Origin: an uncultured Clostridium sp.
Lineage (GTDB): Bacteria; Bacillota; Clostridia; Clostridiales; Clostridiaceae
Direction of reading: 5' to 3'
Length of the DNA: 51,759 nt
NCBI GenBank assembly: GCA_900543325.1
Contig: UQQU01000012.1
Coordinates: 1-51,759 of the forward strand
Shown: positions 25,824 to 34,405 of the stretch, piece after piece
Layout of the letters: every line of letters begins with the position of its first letter
How positions within the stretch are numbered: the stretch's first letter is position 1
Notes under the pieces: model-generated
The model's input: only the letters and a program-made list of their open reading frames with translations
The model's database searches: none
What the model was told of the DNA's origin: nothing
Translations under genes and position numbers: made by a program

Positions 25824-26426
25824 CTATTTTAAAATATTTACTCTGCCGTCTATAATCTCAATTTTACCTCTACTTATTAAATCAATAGCTCTAGGTAATA
25901 ATTTATGTTCTTCTACTAATACCCTCTTTTGAATATCTTCTGCTGTATCCTTAAAATGTACTGGAACTACTTCTTGAAGTATTATTGCCCCACCATCTAC
26001 TTCTTCATTAACAAAATGAACTGTACATCCAGTAAACCTAACCCCTGATTTTCTTACTGCATTATGTACATGCATTCCATACATTTTATCTCCACAAAAA
26101 CTCGGTATAAGTGAAGGATGAATGTTTATTATTCTATCTTTAAATTCTTTTAATATTTCCCCATCTAATATTGAAAGATAACCAGCTAAAACTATTAAAT
26201 CAACCTTACCTTTAGTTAACTCTAATATCTTATTAGAAGTTTCTTTTCCATATTCCTTTTTAGAAACAACATATGTAGGAACTCCAGCATTTTTAGCTCT
26301 TTCTAAACCATAAATACCTTCCTTACTTCCAATAACCATTTCAACTTTAAAAGTTTCTTGTCCATAATCTAAAATTGATTGGAGGTTTGACCCTCCACCA
26401 GATACAAGTACTGCTACTTTAAGCAA
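25824..26426 (-). CDS. purN: Phosphoribosylglycinamide formyltransferase
   Basis: A 200-residue folate-dependent transformylase (third step) beginning MLKVAVLVSGGGSNLQSIL. Catalytic residues are in NIHPSLIPSF (Asn and His) and the later GCTVHFVNEEVDGG with Asp. It starts with TTG, 13 bases inside purM, using GGAGGTGAAGGAG of the purM 3' end as ribosome site. Translation is therefore probably coupled to purM. Confidence 0.95.
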   Translation of the reverse strand: MLKVAVLVSGGGSNLQSILDYGQETFKVEMVIGSKEGIYGLERAKNAGVPTYVVSKKEYGKETSNKILELTKGKVDLIVLAGYLSILDGEILKEFKDRIINIHPSLIPSFCGDKMYGMHVHNAVRKSGVRFTGCTVHFVNEEVDGGAIILQEVVPVHFKDTAEDIQKRVLVEEHKLLPRAIDLISRGKIEIIDGRVNILK

Positions 26427-27415
26427 ACTCCTTCACCTCCAGCTGTTACAACACCAATTTCATAAGCTTTTTCACCTAATTCATGAAGCTCTTTTATAAC
26501 AGCATCAACATCTTTTTCATCAACACATAACACAAAACCAATTCCCATATTAAATGTGTTATACATATGATCTCTATTTACACCTTTGTTAATCATATCT
26601 TCAAAGATTGCTGGTAATGGATAACTATCCTTTCTTATTTCAGCAGTTAATTCTGAACCATTAAACATTCTTGGAACATTTTCAATAAATCCTCCACCTG
26701 TTATATGAGACATACCTTTAATATCAAATTTTTCAATTAAGCTTAATATTGGTTTAACGTATATCTTAGTTGGAGTAATTAATGTCTTCCAAACTTCTTC
26801 TCCATTAAATTCTTCATTTAAATCTGTATATAATTTTCTAACTAAAGAGAAACCATTTGAATGTACTCCTGAAGAAGCAATACCAATTAGCTTATCTCCT
26901 GGTTTAATATTTTTTCCGTTTATTATCTTATCTTTATCAACTATACCTACTGCAAATCCTGCAATATCATATTCTCCCTCTTTATAGAAACCTGGCATTT
27001 CTGCTGTTTCCCCACCAACTAAAGCACAATCTGACATAAGACACCCATCAGAAACACCTTTAACTAAGTCAGCAGCCACTTCTGCTTCAAGCTTTCCACA
27101 TGCTATATAATCTAAAAAGAATAATGGCTTTGCTCCATGACATAAAATATCATTAACGCACATAGCTACACAGTCAATTCCAACTGTATCATATTTCTTA
27201 GTTTTAAATGCTAATTCAAGCTTAGTTCCAACACCATCTGTACCTGAAACTAAAACTGGTTTTTTATATCCTTCCGGCAATTCAACCATTCCTGCAAAGC
27301 TTCCTAGACCATTTAAAACATATTCACTCATTGTTCTTTGTGCATATTCTTTTATAAGCTTTACTGATTTATACCCCTCTTCTATATTAACTCCAGCATC
27401 TTTGTAAGTTATCAT
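26414..27415 (-). CDS. purM: Phosphoribosylformylglycinamidine cyclo-ligase (AIR synthetase)
   Basis: A 333-residue ATP-dependent enzyme closing the imidazole ring (fifth step). Motifs are VSGTDGVGTKLELAF, DCVAMCVNDILCHGAKPLFF, GGETAEMPGFY, IASSGVHSNGFSLVR, HITGGGFIENVPR and NMGIGFVL. GGTAGGA lies 8 bases before the ATG. It follows purF by 18 bases and overlaps purN by 13. Confidence 0.98.
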   Translation of the reverse strand: MITYKDAGVNIEEGYKSVKLIKEYAQRTMSEYVLNGLGSFAGMVELPEGYKKPVLVSGTDGVGTKLELAFKTKKYDTVGIDCVAMCVNDILCHGAKPLFFLDYIACGKLEAEVAADLVKGVSDGCLMSDCALVGGETAEMPGFYKEGEYDIAGFAVGIVDKDKIINGKNIKPGDKLIGIASSGVHSNGFSLVRKLYTDLNEEFNGEEVWKTLITPTKIYVKPILSLIEKFDIKGMSHITGGGFIENVPRMFNGSELTAEIRKDSYPLPAIFEDMINKGVNRDHMYNTFNMGIGFVLCVDEKDVDAVIKELHELGEKAYEIGVVTAGGEGVCLK

Positions 27416-27433
27416 TCTAAATTCCTACCTTTC

Positions 27434-28855
27434 TTAGTTATGATTTTGGCTTTCGATTGGTGTTGCAACAGGATATACTCCACTGAAGCATCCTACACAA
27501 TAACCTTGATTTGCATTAAAGCATTTGTACATACCATCCATAGATAAATATCCTAAAGTATCACAACCAATTATTTCTCTCATTTCTTCTATAGAATGGT
27601 TAGCTCCTATAAGATCTTTTCTATAAGGAGTATCAATTCCAAAATAACATGGATACTGAACTACTGGTGATGCTACTAAGAAGTGGACTTCTTTAGCTCC
27701 TGCTCTTCTTAATGACTCTACTAAGTGCTTTGAAGTTGTTCCCCTTACAATAGAATCATCTATAAGAATAACTCTCTTATCCTTAATATTTACCTTAAGA
27801 GGATTTAACTTAACTGCTACAGCTCTTTCCCTTACTTCTTGAGAAGGTGTAATAAATGTTCTTCCTACGTATCTGTTTTTTACAAATCCAGTATCATAAG
27901 GAACTCCTGATGCTTTAGCATATCCTATTGCTGCTGGTATACCTGAGTCTGGAACAGCAACAACTACATCAGCTTCTATTGGGAATTCTTTATATAATTG
28001 TTCTCCAGCTCTTACTCTTGATTCATGAACATCTAATCCATCTATAATAGAATCAGGTCTTGCAAAATAAATATATTCAAAGGCACAAGTTTGACATTGA
28101 GTATTTTCAGAATATCTATATGAATTAATTCCATTTTCATCAATTACTATAATTTCTCCTGGCTCAATATCCCTAACTAATTCTGCACCAATTGCATCTA
28201 AAGCACAGCTTTCAGAAGTTAAAATATAACCTTCTTCAATTTTTCCTAAAGAAAGTGGTCTTATTCCATGTGGATCTCTTACACCAATAAGCTTGTTTTC
28301 AGTTAATATAACCATTGCAAATGAGCCTCTAACAGCTTGAATAGCATCTAATACTGCTCTCTCAACACCTTTTTTGGCCCCTCTTGCAATTAAGTTAGCA
28401 ATTACTTCTGAATCGATTGATGTATGGAATATATGTCCTCCATCCTCTAATAACTCTCTAATAACATCTGCATTAACTAAAGTTCCATTGTGTGCCATAG
28501 CTATTGGCCCTAACTTTGTTTGGCTTAATAATGGTTGCGCATTCTCAATTCTAGTATCACCACTTGTTGAATATCTAACATGTCCAATAGCAGCAAATCC
28601 CTTTAAGCCATTTATGTCTTCTTGAGAAAATGCTTCTGTAATAAGCCCCATTCCTTTTTTAATATTTATATCTTCACCATTTGCAACAGCTATACCTGCA
28701 CTTTCTTGTCCTCTATGTTGAAGTGCATATAAACCATAGTAAGTCATTGATGCAACATCTAATGGCTTATTAGAGTAAACACCAAATACTCCACATTCAT
28801 CTTTAAATTTATCATTACTTGGATCCATTATTATATTGTCTAACTTTGGATTCAT
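27434..28855 (-). CDS. purF: Amidophosphoribosyltransferase (Bacillus-type, propeptide and Fe-S)
   Basis: A 473-residue enzyme for the committed step, PRPP plus glutamine to phosphoribosylamine. A 20-residue propeptide ends at DE before CGVFG, so Cys21 becomes the N-terminal nucleophile. The glutaminase part has ALQHRGQESAG and GHVRYSTSGD; the phosphoribosyltransferase loop is VILIDDSIVRGTTSKH. Cysteines in QTCAFEY, IGCDTLGY and GYCVGCF match the 4Fe-4S ligands of the oxygen-sensitive Bacillus enzyme. The gene begins 151 bases after purC, in a gap filled by an inverted repeat. Confidence 0.98.
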   Translation of the reverse strand: MNPKLDNIIMDPSNDKFKDECGVFGVYSNKPLDVASMTYYGLYALQHRGQESAGIAVANGEDINIKKGMGLITEAFSQEDINGLKGFAAIGHVRYSTSGDTRIENAQPLLSQTKLGPIAMAHNGTLVNADVIRELLEDGGHIFHTSIDSEVIANLIARGAKKGVERAVLDAIQAVRGSFAMVILTENKLIGVRDPHGIRPLSLGKIEEGYILTSESCALDAIGAELVRDIEPGEIIVIDENGINSYRYSENTQCQTCAFEYIYFARPDSIIDGLDVHESRVRAGEQLYKEFPIEADVVVAVPDSGIPAAIGYAKASGVPYDTGFVKNRYVGRTFITPSQEVRERAVAVKLNPLKVNIKDKRVILIDDSIVRGTTSKHLVESLRRAGAKEVHFLVASPVVQYPCYFGIDTPYRKDLIGANHSIEEMREIIGCDTLGYLSMDGMYKCFNANQGYCVGCFSGVYPVATPIESQNHN

Positions 28856-28888
28856 ACTTTTAACCCCCTTAATAAGTAAGAACTAAAA

Positions 28889-29000
28889 GTGAAGAGTGAA
28901 TAGTTATGGTTGAAACTCCTTAGGGAGTTTCTTAAAACATATTTTTCTAAATTTAGCTTCACTGAATTTATTCCTTAACTCTTCACTATTCACTCTTCAC
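28889..29000. repeat. 112-bp inverted-repeat element between purF and purC
   Basis: Perfect 16-bp terminal inverted repeats (GTGAAGAGTGAATAGT at 28889-28904, complement at 28985-29000) enclose an inner hairpin GAAACTCC/GGAGTTTC (28912-28931). The right end continues as imperfect AGTGAAT/AGTGAAG 7-mer units into the purC stop codon, which is part of the repeat. There is no coding potential. I recall similar GTGAAGAGTGAATAGTGAA-type repeats between genes in other clostridia, but cannot verify it here. Confidence 0.75.
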
Positions 29001-29006
29001 CCTTCA

Positions 29007-29711
29007 CTATTCTTGAATTCTCTTTAATATTTCAACATAAGCATCCTTAACATTACCAAGATCTCTTCTAAATCTATCCTTGTCTAACTTTTCTCCAGTT
29101 GTTGCATCCCAGAATCTACATGTATCTGGTGAAATTTCATCTGCTAAAACTATATCTCCGTTATATCTACCAAATTCTAATTTAAAGTCTATTAATCTTA
29201 TGTTAGATTTTAAGAACATATCCTTTAAAATATCGTTAATTTTTGCTGTTAAAGAATAAATCTTTTCTAATTCTTCAAAAGTTGTTGCTCCAATAGCAAC
29301 TGCATGGTAATCATTTATTAATGGATCTCCTAGAGAGTCATCTTTGTATGATAACTCAAATACTGTTGTTTTAAGTTCAGTTCCTTCTTCTAATCCTAAT
29401 CTCTTAGCCATAGAACCAGCTGCAACATTTCTTACTATTACTTCTAGCGGTACTATTTCAACCTTTTTACATAATTGTTCTCTATCATTTAACTTTTCAA
29501 TAAAGTGAGTTGGAATACCTTTGCTGTTTAACATTTCAAATAACATTGAAGTAATTGCATTATTTAAAACACCTTTATCTTCAATTTGACCTTTCTTTTC
29601 TCCGTTAAAAGCAGTTGCATCATCTTTGTAATAAACTATTACTTCATCAACCTTATCTGTAGCATATATTTTCTTTGCCTTACCTTCGTACATCATTTCT
29701 AATTTCTCCAT
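29007..29711 (-). CDS. purC: SAICAR synthetase
   Basis: A 234-residue ATP-dependent ligase adding aspartate to CAIR. It starts MEKLEMMYEGKAKKIYAT; signatures are TAFNGEKKGQIEDKG, PLEVIVRNVAAGSMAKRLG and DFKLEFGRY, then DEISPDTCRFWD. The ATG shares a base with the purE stop (TAATG), and AAGGAG lies 10 bases upstream. Its own stop lies in the flank of the repeat that follows. Confidence 0.97.
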   Translation of the reverse strand: MEKLEMMYEGKAKKIYATDKVDEVIVYYKDDATAFNGEKKGQIEDKGVLNNAITSMLFEMLNSKGIPTHFIEKLNDREQLCKKVEIVPLEVIVRNVAAGSMAKRLGLEEGTELKTTVFELSYKDDSLGDPLINDYHAVAIGATTFEELEKIYSLTAKINDILKDMFLKSNIRLIDFKLEFGRYNGDIVLADEISPDTCRFWDATTGEKLDKDRFRRDLGNVKDAYVEILKRIQE

Positions 29712-30190
29712 TATAAATCCACTCCTTCACCATTTTCAGCAATAAATTTTTCTTTCATTTCTTTTCTATATTTAACTAATTTAGCTTTTAATTCTTTATC
29801 TCCAACTGCTAACATTTGTACTGCAAGCATTCCAGCGTTATAAGCATTATTTATTCCAACTGTTGCAACCGGAATAGATTTTGGCATTTGAACTATTGAA
29901 AATAATGCATCTAATCCTTCAATTGCTCCCTTACATGGAACTCCTATAACTGGCATTGTTGTTTGTGAAGCAATTACTCCTGGTAAGTGTGCTGCAAGTC
30001 CCGCACCTGCAATTACAACTTCACATCCTTGTGCTTCACATTCTCTTAAAGTTTCTTCTAACTTTTCTGGAACTCTGTGAGCTGATAAAACAAATGCTTT
30101 ATATTCAACTCCAAATTCTTTTAAGCAGTTAGCTGCTCCTCTCATTATTTCTGTATCTGACTTAGATCCAAAAAATATTGCAACCTTCAT
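29711..30190 (-). CDS. purE: N5-carboxyaminoimidazole ribonucleotide mutase / AIR carboxylase catalytic subunit
   Basis: A 159-residue enzyme beginning MKVAIFFGSKSDTEIMRGAA, with SAHRVPE, AGAGLAAHLPGVIASQT and PVIGVPC, and length typical of PurE. No purK is in the window, so whether it acts as class I with a distant PurK cannot be decided. The ATG at 30190 has GGGGGA 8 bases upstream; the longer open frame up to 30274 is not supported. It is fused end to start with purC. Confidence 0.95.
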   Translation of the reverse strand: MKVAIFFGSKSDTEIMRGAANCLKEFGVEYKAFVLSAHRVPEKLEETLRECEAQGCEVVIAGAGLAAHLPGVIASQTTMPVIGVPCKGAIEGLDALFSIVQMPKSIPVATVGINNAYNAGMLAVQMLAVGDKELKAKLVKYRKEMKEKFIAENGEGVDL

Positions 30191-30218
30191 CTTCAAATCC
30201 CCCGCGATCATTATTTTT

Positions 30219-30244
30219 CTACAGTCAGCATTAACTGACCGTAG
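30219..30244 (-). other. Hairpin in the purL-purE intercistronic leader
   Basis: CTACGGTCAG pairs with CTGACTGTAG (10 bp including one G-T) around a 6-base loop, about 29 bases before the purE start. No T run follows, so it is not a terminator. It could be a processing or stabilising structure. A second small hairpin CTAAATC/GATTTAG lies at 30320-30336. Confidence 0.4.
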
Positions 30245-30359
30245 ATATTTATTTAATAAAATTTTGATTATCAATTAACTTCCACTAACTAAATCAACCA
30301 AGTAGGTAAGTTCAAATTACTAAATCAAAGATTTAGATTTTCACTTAAGATTTGGAATC

Positions 30360-33300
30360 TTACTTAAAGTAGTTCACTCCTGATTCGAAAATCTTTTGAT
30401 CAAAGTTTCCTGGTACGTTTTTATAAAGGTTATCTCCAATTCTTTCAGAGTGGCCCATCTTACCAAGTACTCTACCATCTGGGCTTGTTATACCTTCTAT
30501 TCCTAACATTGATCCATTTGGATTAAATGGCATATCTAATGCTATATTTCCTTTATTATCAACATATTGAGTTGCTACTTGTCCATTTTTTACCAATTGT
30601 TTTAATAGCTTTTCTGGAGCAACAAATCTTCCTTCTCCATGTGAAATTGCTACATTGTGTATATCCCCTAGTTCAACACCACTAAACCATGGTGATTTCT
30701 TAGAAACAACCTTAGTTTGAATTATTGAACTCATATGTCTATTAATTTCGTTATATGTTAATGTAGCCATATCTTCTTCAATATCAACTATTTCACCATA
30801 AGGAACTAATCCTAGCTTAATTAACGCTTGGAAGCCGTTACAAATACCTAACATTAGTCCATCTCTATTCTTTAATAAATCCATAACAGCATCTTTAATT
30901 CTTTCATTTCTAAATACTGTTGAAATAAATTTACCTGAACCATCTGGTTCATCCCCTGCTGAGAATCCACCTGGTAACATTATTATTTGACTTTCTCTAA
31001 TTTGCTTTTCTAAATTTTCAATTGATTCTACAAAGGCATCATTAGAGTAATTTCTAAATACTAAAGTTTCTGTTTCAGCTCCAGCATTTCTAAATGCTCT
31101 TTCACAATCATATTCACAGTTTGTTCCTGGGAATACTGGAATTATTACTTTTGGTTTAGCAACTTTTATAACAGGTGATTTAATATTTGATTCATTATAT
31201 AGAACTTCTTTTACAGTTTCATTTTTATCAGTAGTTTTAATCTTAAATACTTTTGATAACTTTTCTTCGTAAGCTTCCTCTAAAGCATTTAATTTTAAAT
31301 CTAAATCATACTCTTCACAAACTATTACTTCATCTTCAACTGTGTATCCTATTGCTTTGTAAGCGCATCCTTTAAACTCTTCATCTACATTTACATCAGA
31401 CTTAACCTCTAAAACTAAACTTCCATAGTTTAGACCAAAAAGCTCTTCCTTAGTTAGATTAGAGAATTTAACCCCAATTTTATTTCCGAAAGCCATCTTA
31501 GAAAGTATTTCTGCAACACCACCAAACTTAACTGATGATGCTGATATTACTTTTCCTTCTAAAATAAGCTCATGTAACTTCTCTAAATTCTTCTTATATC
31601 CTTCAACCTTTAATGTGTAATCTTCATTTCTTTCAGCCATTAAGAAAACTAACTTTGAACCAACTTCTTTAAGTTCTGCTGAAATTATATTTTTTGCTTT
31701 TTCAACTCCAACAGCAAAAGCTACTAATGTTGGAGGAACATCCAAACTTCCAAAGCTTCCAGACATTGAGTCTTTACCACCAATTGCAGGTATTCCTAAA
31801 TCCATTTGTGCTTGATATGCTCCAAGTAATGCTGCAAATGGTTTACCCCATCTTTCTGGGTTCTTTCCTAATTTTTCAAAATATTCTTGAAGAGTTAATC
31901 TTACTTTTCTATAATCTCCACCAACTGCTGCTAGTTTTGTTACTGCTTCGATTATTGAGTAATATGCCATATGATATGGACTCCATACTCCTAGGTCTGG
32001 ATTAAATCCATAACTCATTATTGTTGCTTCTTTACTTTCTCCATTTAATACTGGGATCTTAGCAACCATTGCTTCTTGCTCTGTTGTTGCATCCTTACCA
32101 CCATATGGCATAAGAACTGTTCCTCCACCTATAGTAGAATCGAATCTTTCAACTAATCCTTTTTGTGATGCCACATTTAATTTCTTTAAGTTATTTATCC
32201 ATTCTTCTTTAACATTTATATCCCCAACTGCTAAAGGATATTCACCTGGTAATTTAACTTCTACATTTGTTATTTGTCTTGCTCCATTTGTATCTAAGAA
32301 GCTTCTCTTTAAGTTAACTATTTCCTTCCCTCTCCAATACATCCTTAATCTCTCTGTATCAGTAACTTCTGCAACAACAACTGCTTCTAAATTTTCTACT
32401 TTAGATAATTCTATAAATCTATCTACATTTTCTTTATTAACTACTACAGCCATTCTTTCTTGTGATTCAGAAATTGCGATTTCAGTTCCATCTAAACCTT
32501 CATACTTTTTAGGAACTTTATCTAAATTAATATCTAATCCTCTAGTTAATTCTCCAATTGCAACTGAAACTCCGCCAGCTCCAAAGTCATTACATCTTTT
32601 TATCATTTTAGCTATTTCGGCATTTCTAAATAATCTTTGGATTTTTCTTTCTGTTGGTGCATTACCCTTTTGAACTTCTGCTCCACATTCATTTATTGAA
32701 TCTTCAGTATGTTCTTTTGATGAACCTGTAGCTCCACCAACACCATCTCTACCAGTTCTTCCTCCAAGAAGAATTACTATATCGCCGGCTTTTGGCTCTT
32801 CTCTTACTACATTTTCCTTTGGAGCTGCTGCTATAACTGCACCAACTTCCATTCTTTTTGCAACATAGTTTGGATGATAAACTTCTGAAACTTGTCCAGT
32901 TGCTAAACCAATTTGATTACCATATGAACTATAACCATGTGCTGCTCCTAAAGTAATTGTTCTTTGTGGTAATTTACCCTTAATTGTATCTTCAACTGGT
33001 ACTGTTGGATCTGCTGCACCAGTAACTCTCATTGCTTGATATACATATGTTCTACCTGATAGTGGATCTCTTATAGCTCCTCCTAAACAAGTTGCTGCTC
33101 CACCGAAAGGTTCTATCTCAGTCGGGTGATTATGAGTCTCATTTTTAAACATCACTAAGTATTCTTCATTACCCTTATCTGTTTCTATGTTAACTTTTAT
33201 TGAACAAGCATTTATTTCTTCAGAAACATCTAGATCATCTAGCATTCCTCTTTTTCTCATTTCTTTCATAGTAATAACTGCTATATCCATTAATGTTTCA

Positions 33301-34106
33301 TCTCTATCCGTTTCTCCATAAACGAAATCTCTTGATTTTAAATATGCTTCATATGATTTTTGTGCTGCATTATTTAATTCACCTATTTCAAATGTTACAT
33401 CTTCAATTGCCGTACTAAATGTTGTATGTCTACAGTGATCTGACCAATAAGTATCAATGACTTTTATTTCTGTAATTGTCGGTACCTTTTCTTCACTCTT
33501 AAAATAATCTCTTATCATTAATAGGTCTTCCACACTCATTGCTAATCCCAATTCCTTGTGGAATTCTTCTATTTGATTTCTATCTTTATTAACAAAATCA
33601 TGAAGTACTTCTACATCGTTAGGCTCTGCTAATTTTGAAGAAAGTTCAATATTATCTATTGCTACCTCTCTAGAATCTACTGGATTTATATAATATCTTT
33701 TTATTTTGTTTACTTCATCTTCACTTAAATTACCTTTTAAAATAATTACTTTAGCTGATTTAACTTCAACTCTATCTTCAGCTCCTAATAACCCAATACA
33801 TTCAGATGCTGAGTCAGCTCTTTGATCATACTGCCCTGGTAAAAACTCAACTGCAAATGCAATCTCATTTTCATTAACTGGAAGAGTTCCTTCATATAAA
33901 TTATCTACTGTCTTTTCAGCAAATATTGTGTATAGAGACTTTTTATAGTACTCTTCTTTCATTTCACCTAATATATATTTATTAACTACTCTTACACCCT
34001 TAAGATTATCTATTCTTAAATTACTTTTGAAATCTTCCATAAGACTTTTAGCTTCAACATTAAAACCATTTTTCTTTTCTACAAAAATGCATTTAAACCC
34101 TAACAT
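30360..34106 (-). CDS. purL: Phosphoribosylformylglycinamidine synthase, single-chain PurL
   Basis: A 1248-residue fused enzyme, formylglycinamide ribotide to the amidine (fourth step), close to the length of the enterobacterial type and unlike the separate PurS, PurQ and PurL of Bacillus. The order is PurS-like N-terminus, two AIR-synthetase-like halves (DTYWSDHCRHTTFSTAI near 229, FKNETHNHPTEIEPFGGAAT near 327, AIGGKDSMSGSFG), then a C-terminal glutaminase with PVFPGTNCEYDCERAF, GICNGFQALIKLG carrying the Cys nucleophile and a late HGEGRF. The start MLGFK at 34106 is chosen for its 6-base spacing from GGAGG. First gene of the operon. Confidence 0.96.
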   Translation of the reverse strand: MLGFKCIFVEKKNGFNVEAKSLMEDFKSNLRIDNLKGVRVVNKYILGEMKEEYYKKSLYTIFAEKTVDNLYEGTLPVNENEIAFAVEFLPGQYDQRADSASECIGLLGAEDRVEVKSAKVIILKGNLSEDEVNKIKRYYINPVDSREVAIDNIELSSKLAEPNDVEVLHDFVNKDRNQIEEFHKELGLAMSVEDLLMIRDYFKSEEKVPTITEIKVIDTYWSDHCRHTTFSTAIEDVTFEIGELNNAAQKSYEAYLKSRDFVYGETDRDETLMDIAVITMKEMRKRGMLDDLDVSEEINACSIKVNIETDKGNEEYLVMFKNETHNHPTEIEPFGGAATCLGGAIRDPLSGRTYVYQAMRVTGAADPTVPVEDTIKGKLPQRTITLGAAHGYSSYGNQIGLATGQVSEVYHPNYVAKRMEVGAVIAAAPKENVVREEPKAGDIVILLGGRTGRDGVGGATGSSKEHTEDSINECGAEVQKGNAPTERKIQRLFRNAEIAKMIKRCNDFGAGGVSVAIGELTRGLDINLDKVPKKYEGLDGTEIAISESQERMAVVVNKENVDRFIELSKVENLEAVVVAEVTDTERLRMYWRGKEIVNLKRSFLDTNGARQITNVEVKLPGEYPLAVGDINVKEEWINNLKKLNVASQKGLVERFDSTIGGGTVLMPYGGKDATTEQEAMVAKIPVLNGESKEATIMSYGFNPDLGVWSPYHMAYYSIIEAVTKLAAVGGDYRKVRLTLQEYFEKLGKNPERWGKPFAALLGAYQAQMDLGIPAIGGKDSMSGSFGSLDVPPTLVAFAVGVEKAKNIISAELKEVGSKLVFLMAERNEDYTLKVEGYKKNLEKLHELILEGKVISASSVKFGGVAEILSKMAFGNKIGVKFSNLTKEELFGLNYGSLVLEVKSDVNVDEEFKGCAYKAIGYTVEDEVIVCEEYDLDLKLNALEEAYEEKLSKVFKIKTTDKNETVKEVLYNESNIKSPVIKVAKPKVIIPVFPGTNCEYDCERAFRNAGAETETLVFRNYSNDAFVESIENLEKQIRESQIIMLPGGFSAGDEPDGSGKFISTVFRNERIKDAVMDLLKNRDGLMLGICNGFQALIKLGLVPYGEIVDIEEDMATLTYNEINRHMSSIIQTKVVSKKSPWFSGVELGDIHNVAISHGEGRFVAPEKLLKQLVKNGQVATQYVDNKGNIALDMPFNPNGSMLGIEGITSPDGRVLGKMGHSERIGDNLYKNVPGNFDQKIFESGVNYFK

Positions 34107-34182
34107 CATATACCTCCACATACATATTTTTCAAAACACGAACATTTTTATCTTTTTTATACTTATTCTTCGTATTAATTAA

Positions 34183-34211
34183 ATATTACCAGTCCTTTTT
34201 ATTCTTGTCAA
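34183..34211 (-). promoter_or_regulatory. purL promoter (TTGACA-17-TAATAT)
   Basis: On the minus strand a consensus -35 TTGACA (34206-34211) and -10 TAATAT (34183-34188) have a 17-base spacer. It would give a leader of about 70 bases and drives the whole pur cluster. No purine riboswitch aptamer was recognised in the leader. Confidence 0.85.
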
Positions 34212-34245
34212 CTTTATTATTTTTTTATAATACATCTTTCGTCAT

Positions 34246-34258
34246 ATATCCGAATTTT
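34246..34258. promoter_or_regulatory. PurR-box-like site upstream of the purL promoter
   Basis: ATATCCGAATTTT matches 12 of 13 positions of the Bacillus PurBox AWWWCCGAACWWT. An opposing TTTCG lies 13 bases away (34237-34241). Further CGAA/TTCG cores occur downstream of the start site: AAACACGAACATT (34134-34146, 11 of 13) and TTCG at 34169-34172. Spacing differs from the usual 16-17 bases, so the assignment is tentative. Confidence 0.45.
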
Positions 34259-34330
34259 ATTTCTTTTTATTTTATTTTGATTCGCATTTCTTCTTTTTTC
34301 ATTAAATTTATATTTAGTGAAAACTTTTAT

Positions 34331-34363
34331 TGTATTAACAATACAAAAATTAGAAATACTATA
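34331..34363 (+). promoter_or_regulatory. Promoter and inverted repeat upstream of the cis-prenyltransferase gene
   Basis: An inverted repeat TTGTATT-AAC-AATACAA (34331-34347) overlaps a -35-like TTAACA (34336-34341). It is 16 bases from a -10-like TACTAT (34358-34363). An operator over the -35 box suggests a regulated promoter; the regulator is unknown. Confidence 0.45.
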
Positions 34364-34405
34364 TAAGGTTAATTAGATTACAAATATAATTTAAGGAGTG
34401 ATTTT

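Noticed and set aside
28889..29012. CRISPR array in the purF-purC gap
   Set aside because: The repeat units are 7-mers arranged as an inverted repeat, without regular spacers.
30191..30274. Extended N-terminus of PurE
   Set aside because: PurE proteins start at MKVAIFFGS; the upstream codons include the leader hairpin, and GGGGGA precedes the internal ATG.
31694..32005. 103-codon frame opposite purL
   Set aside because: Antisense shadow rich in Leu/Gln from the reverse of purL codons.
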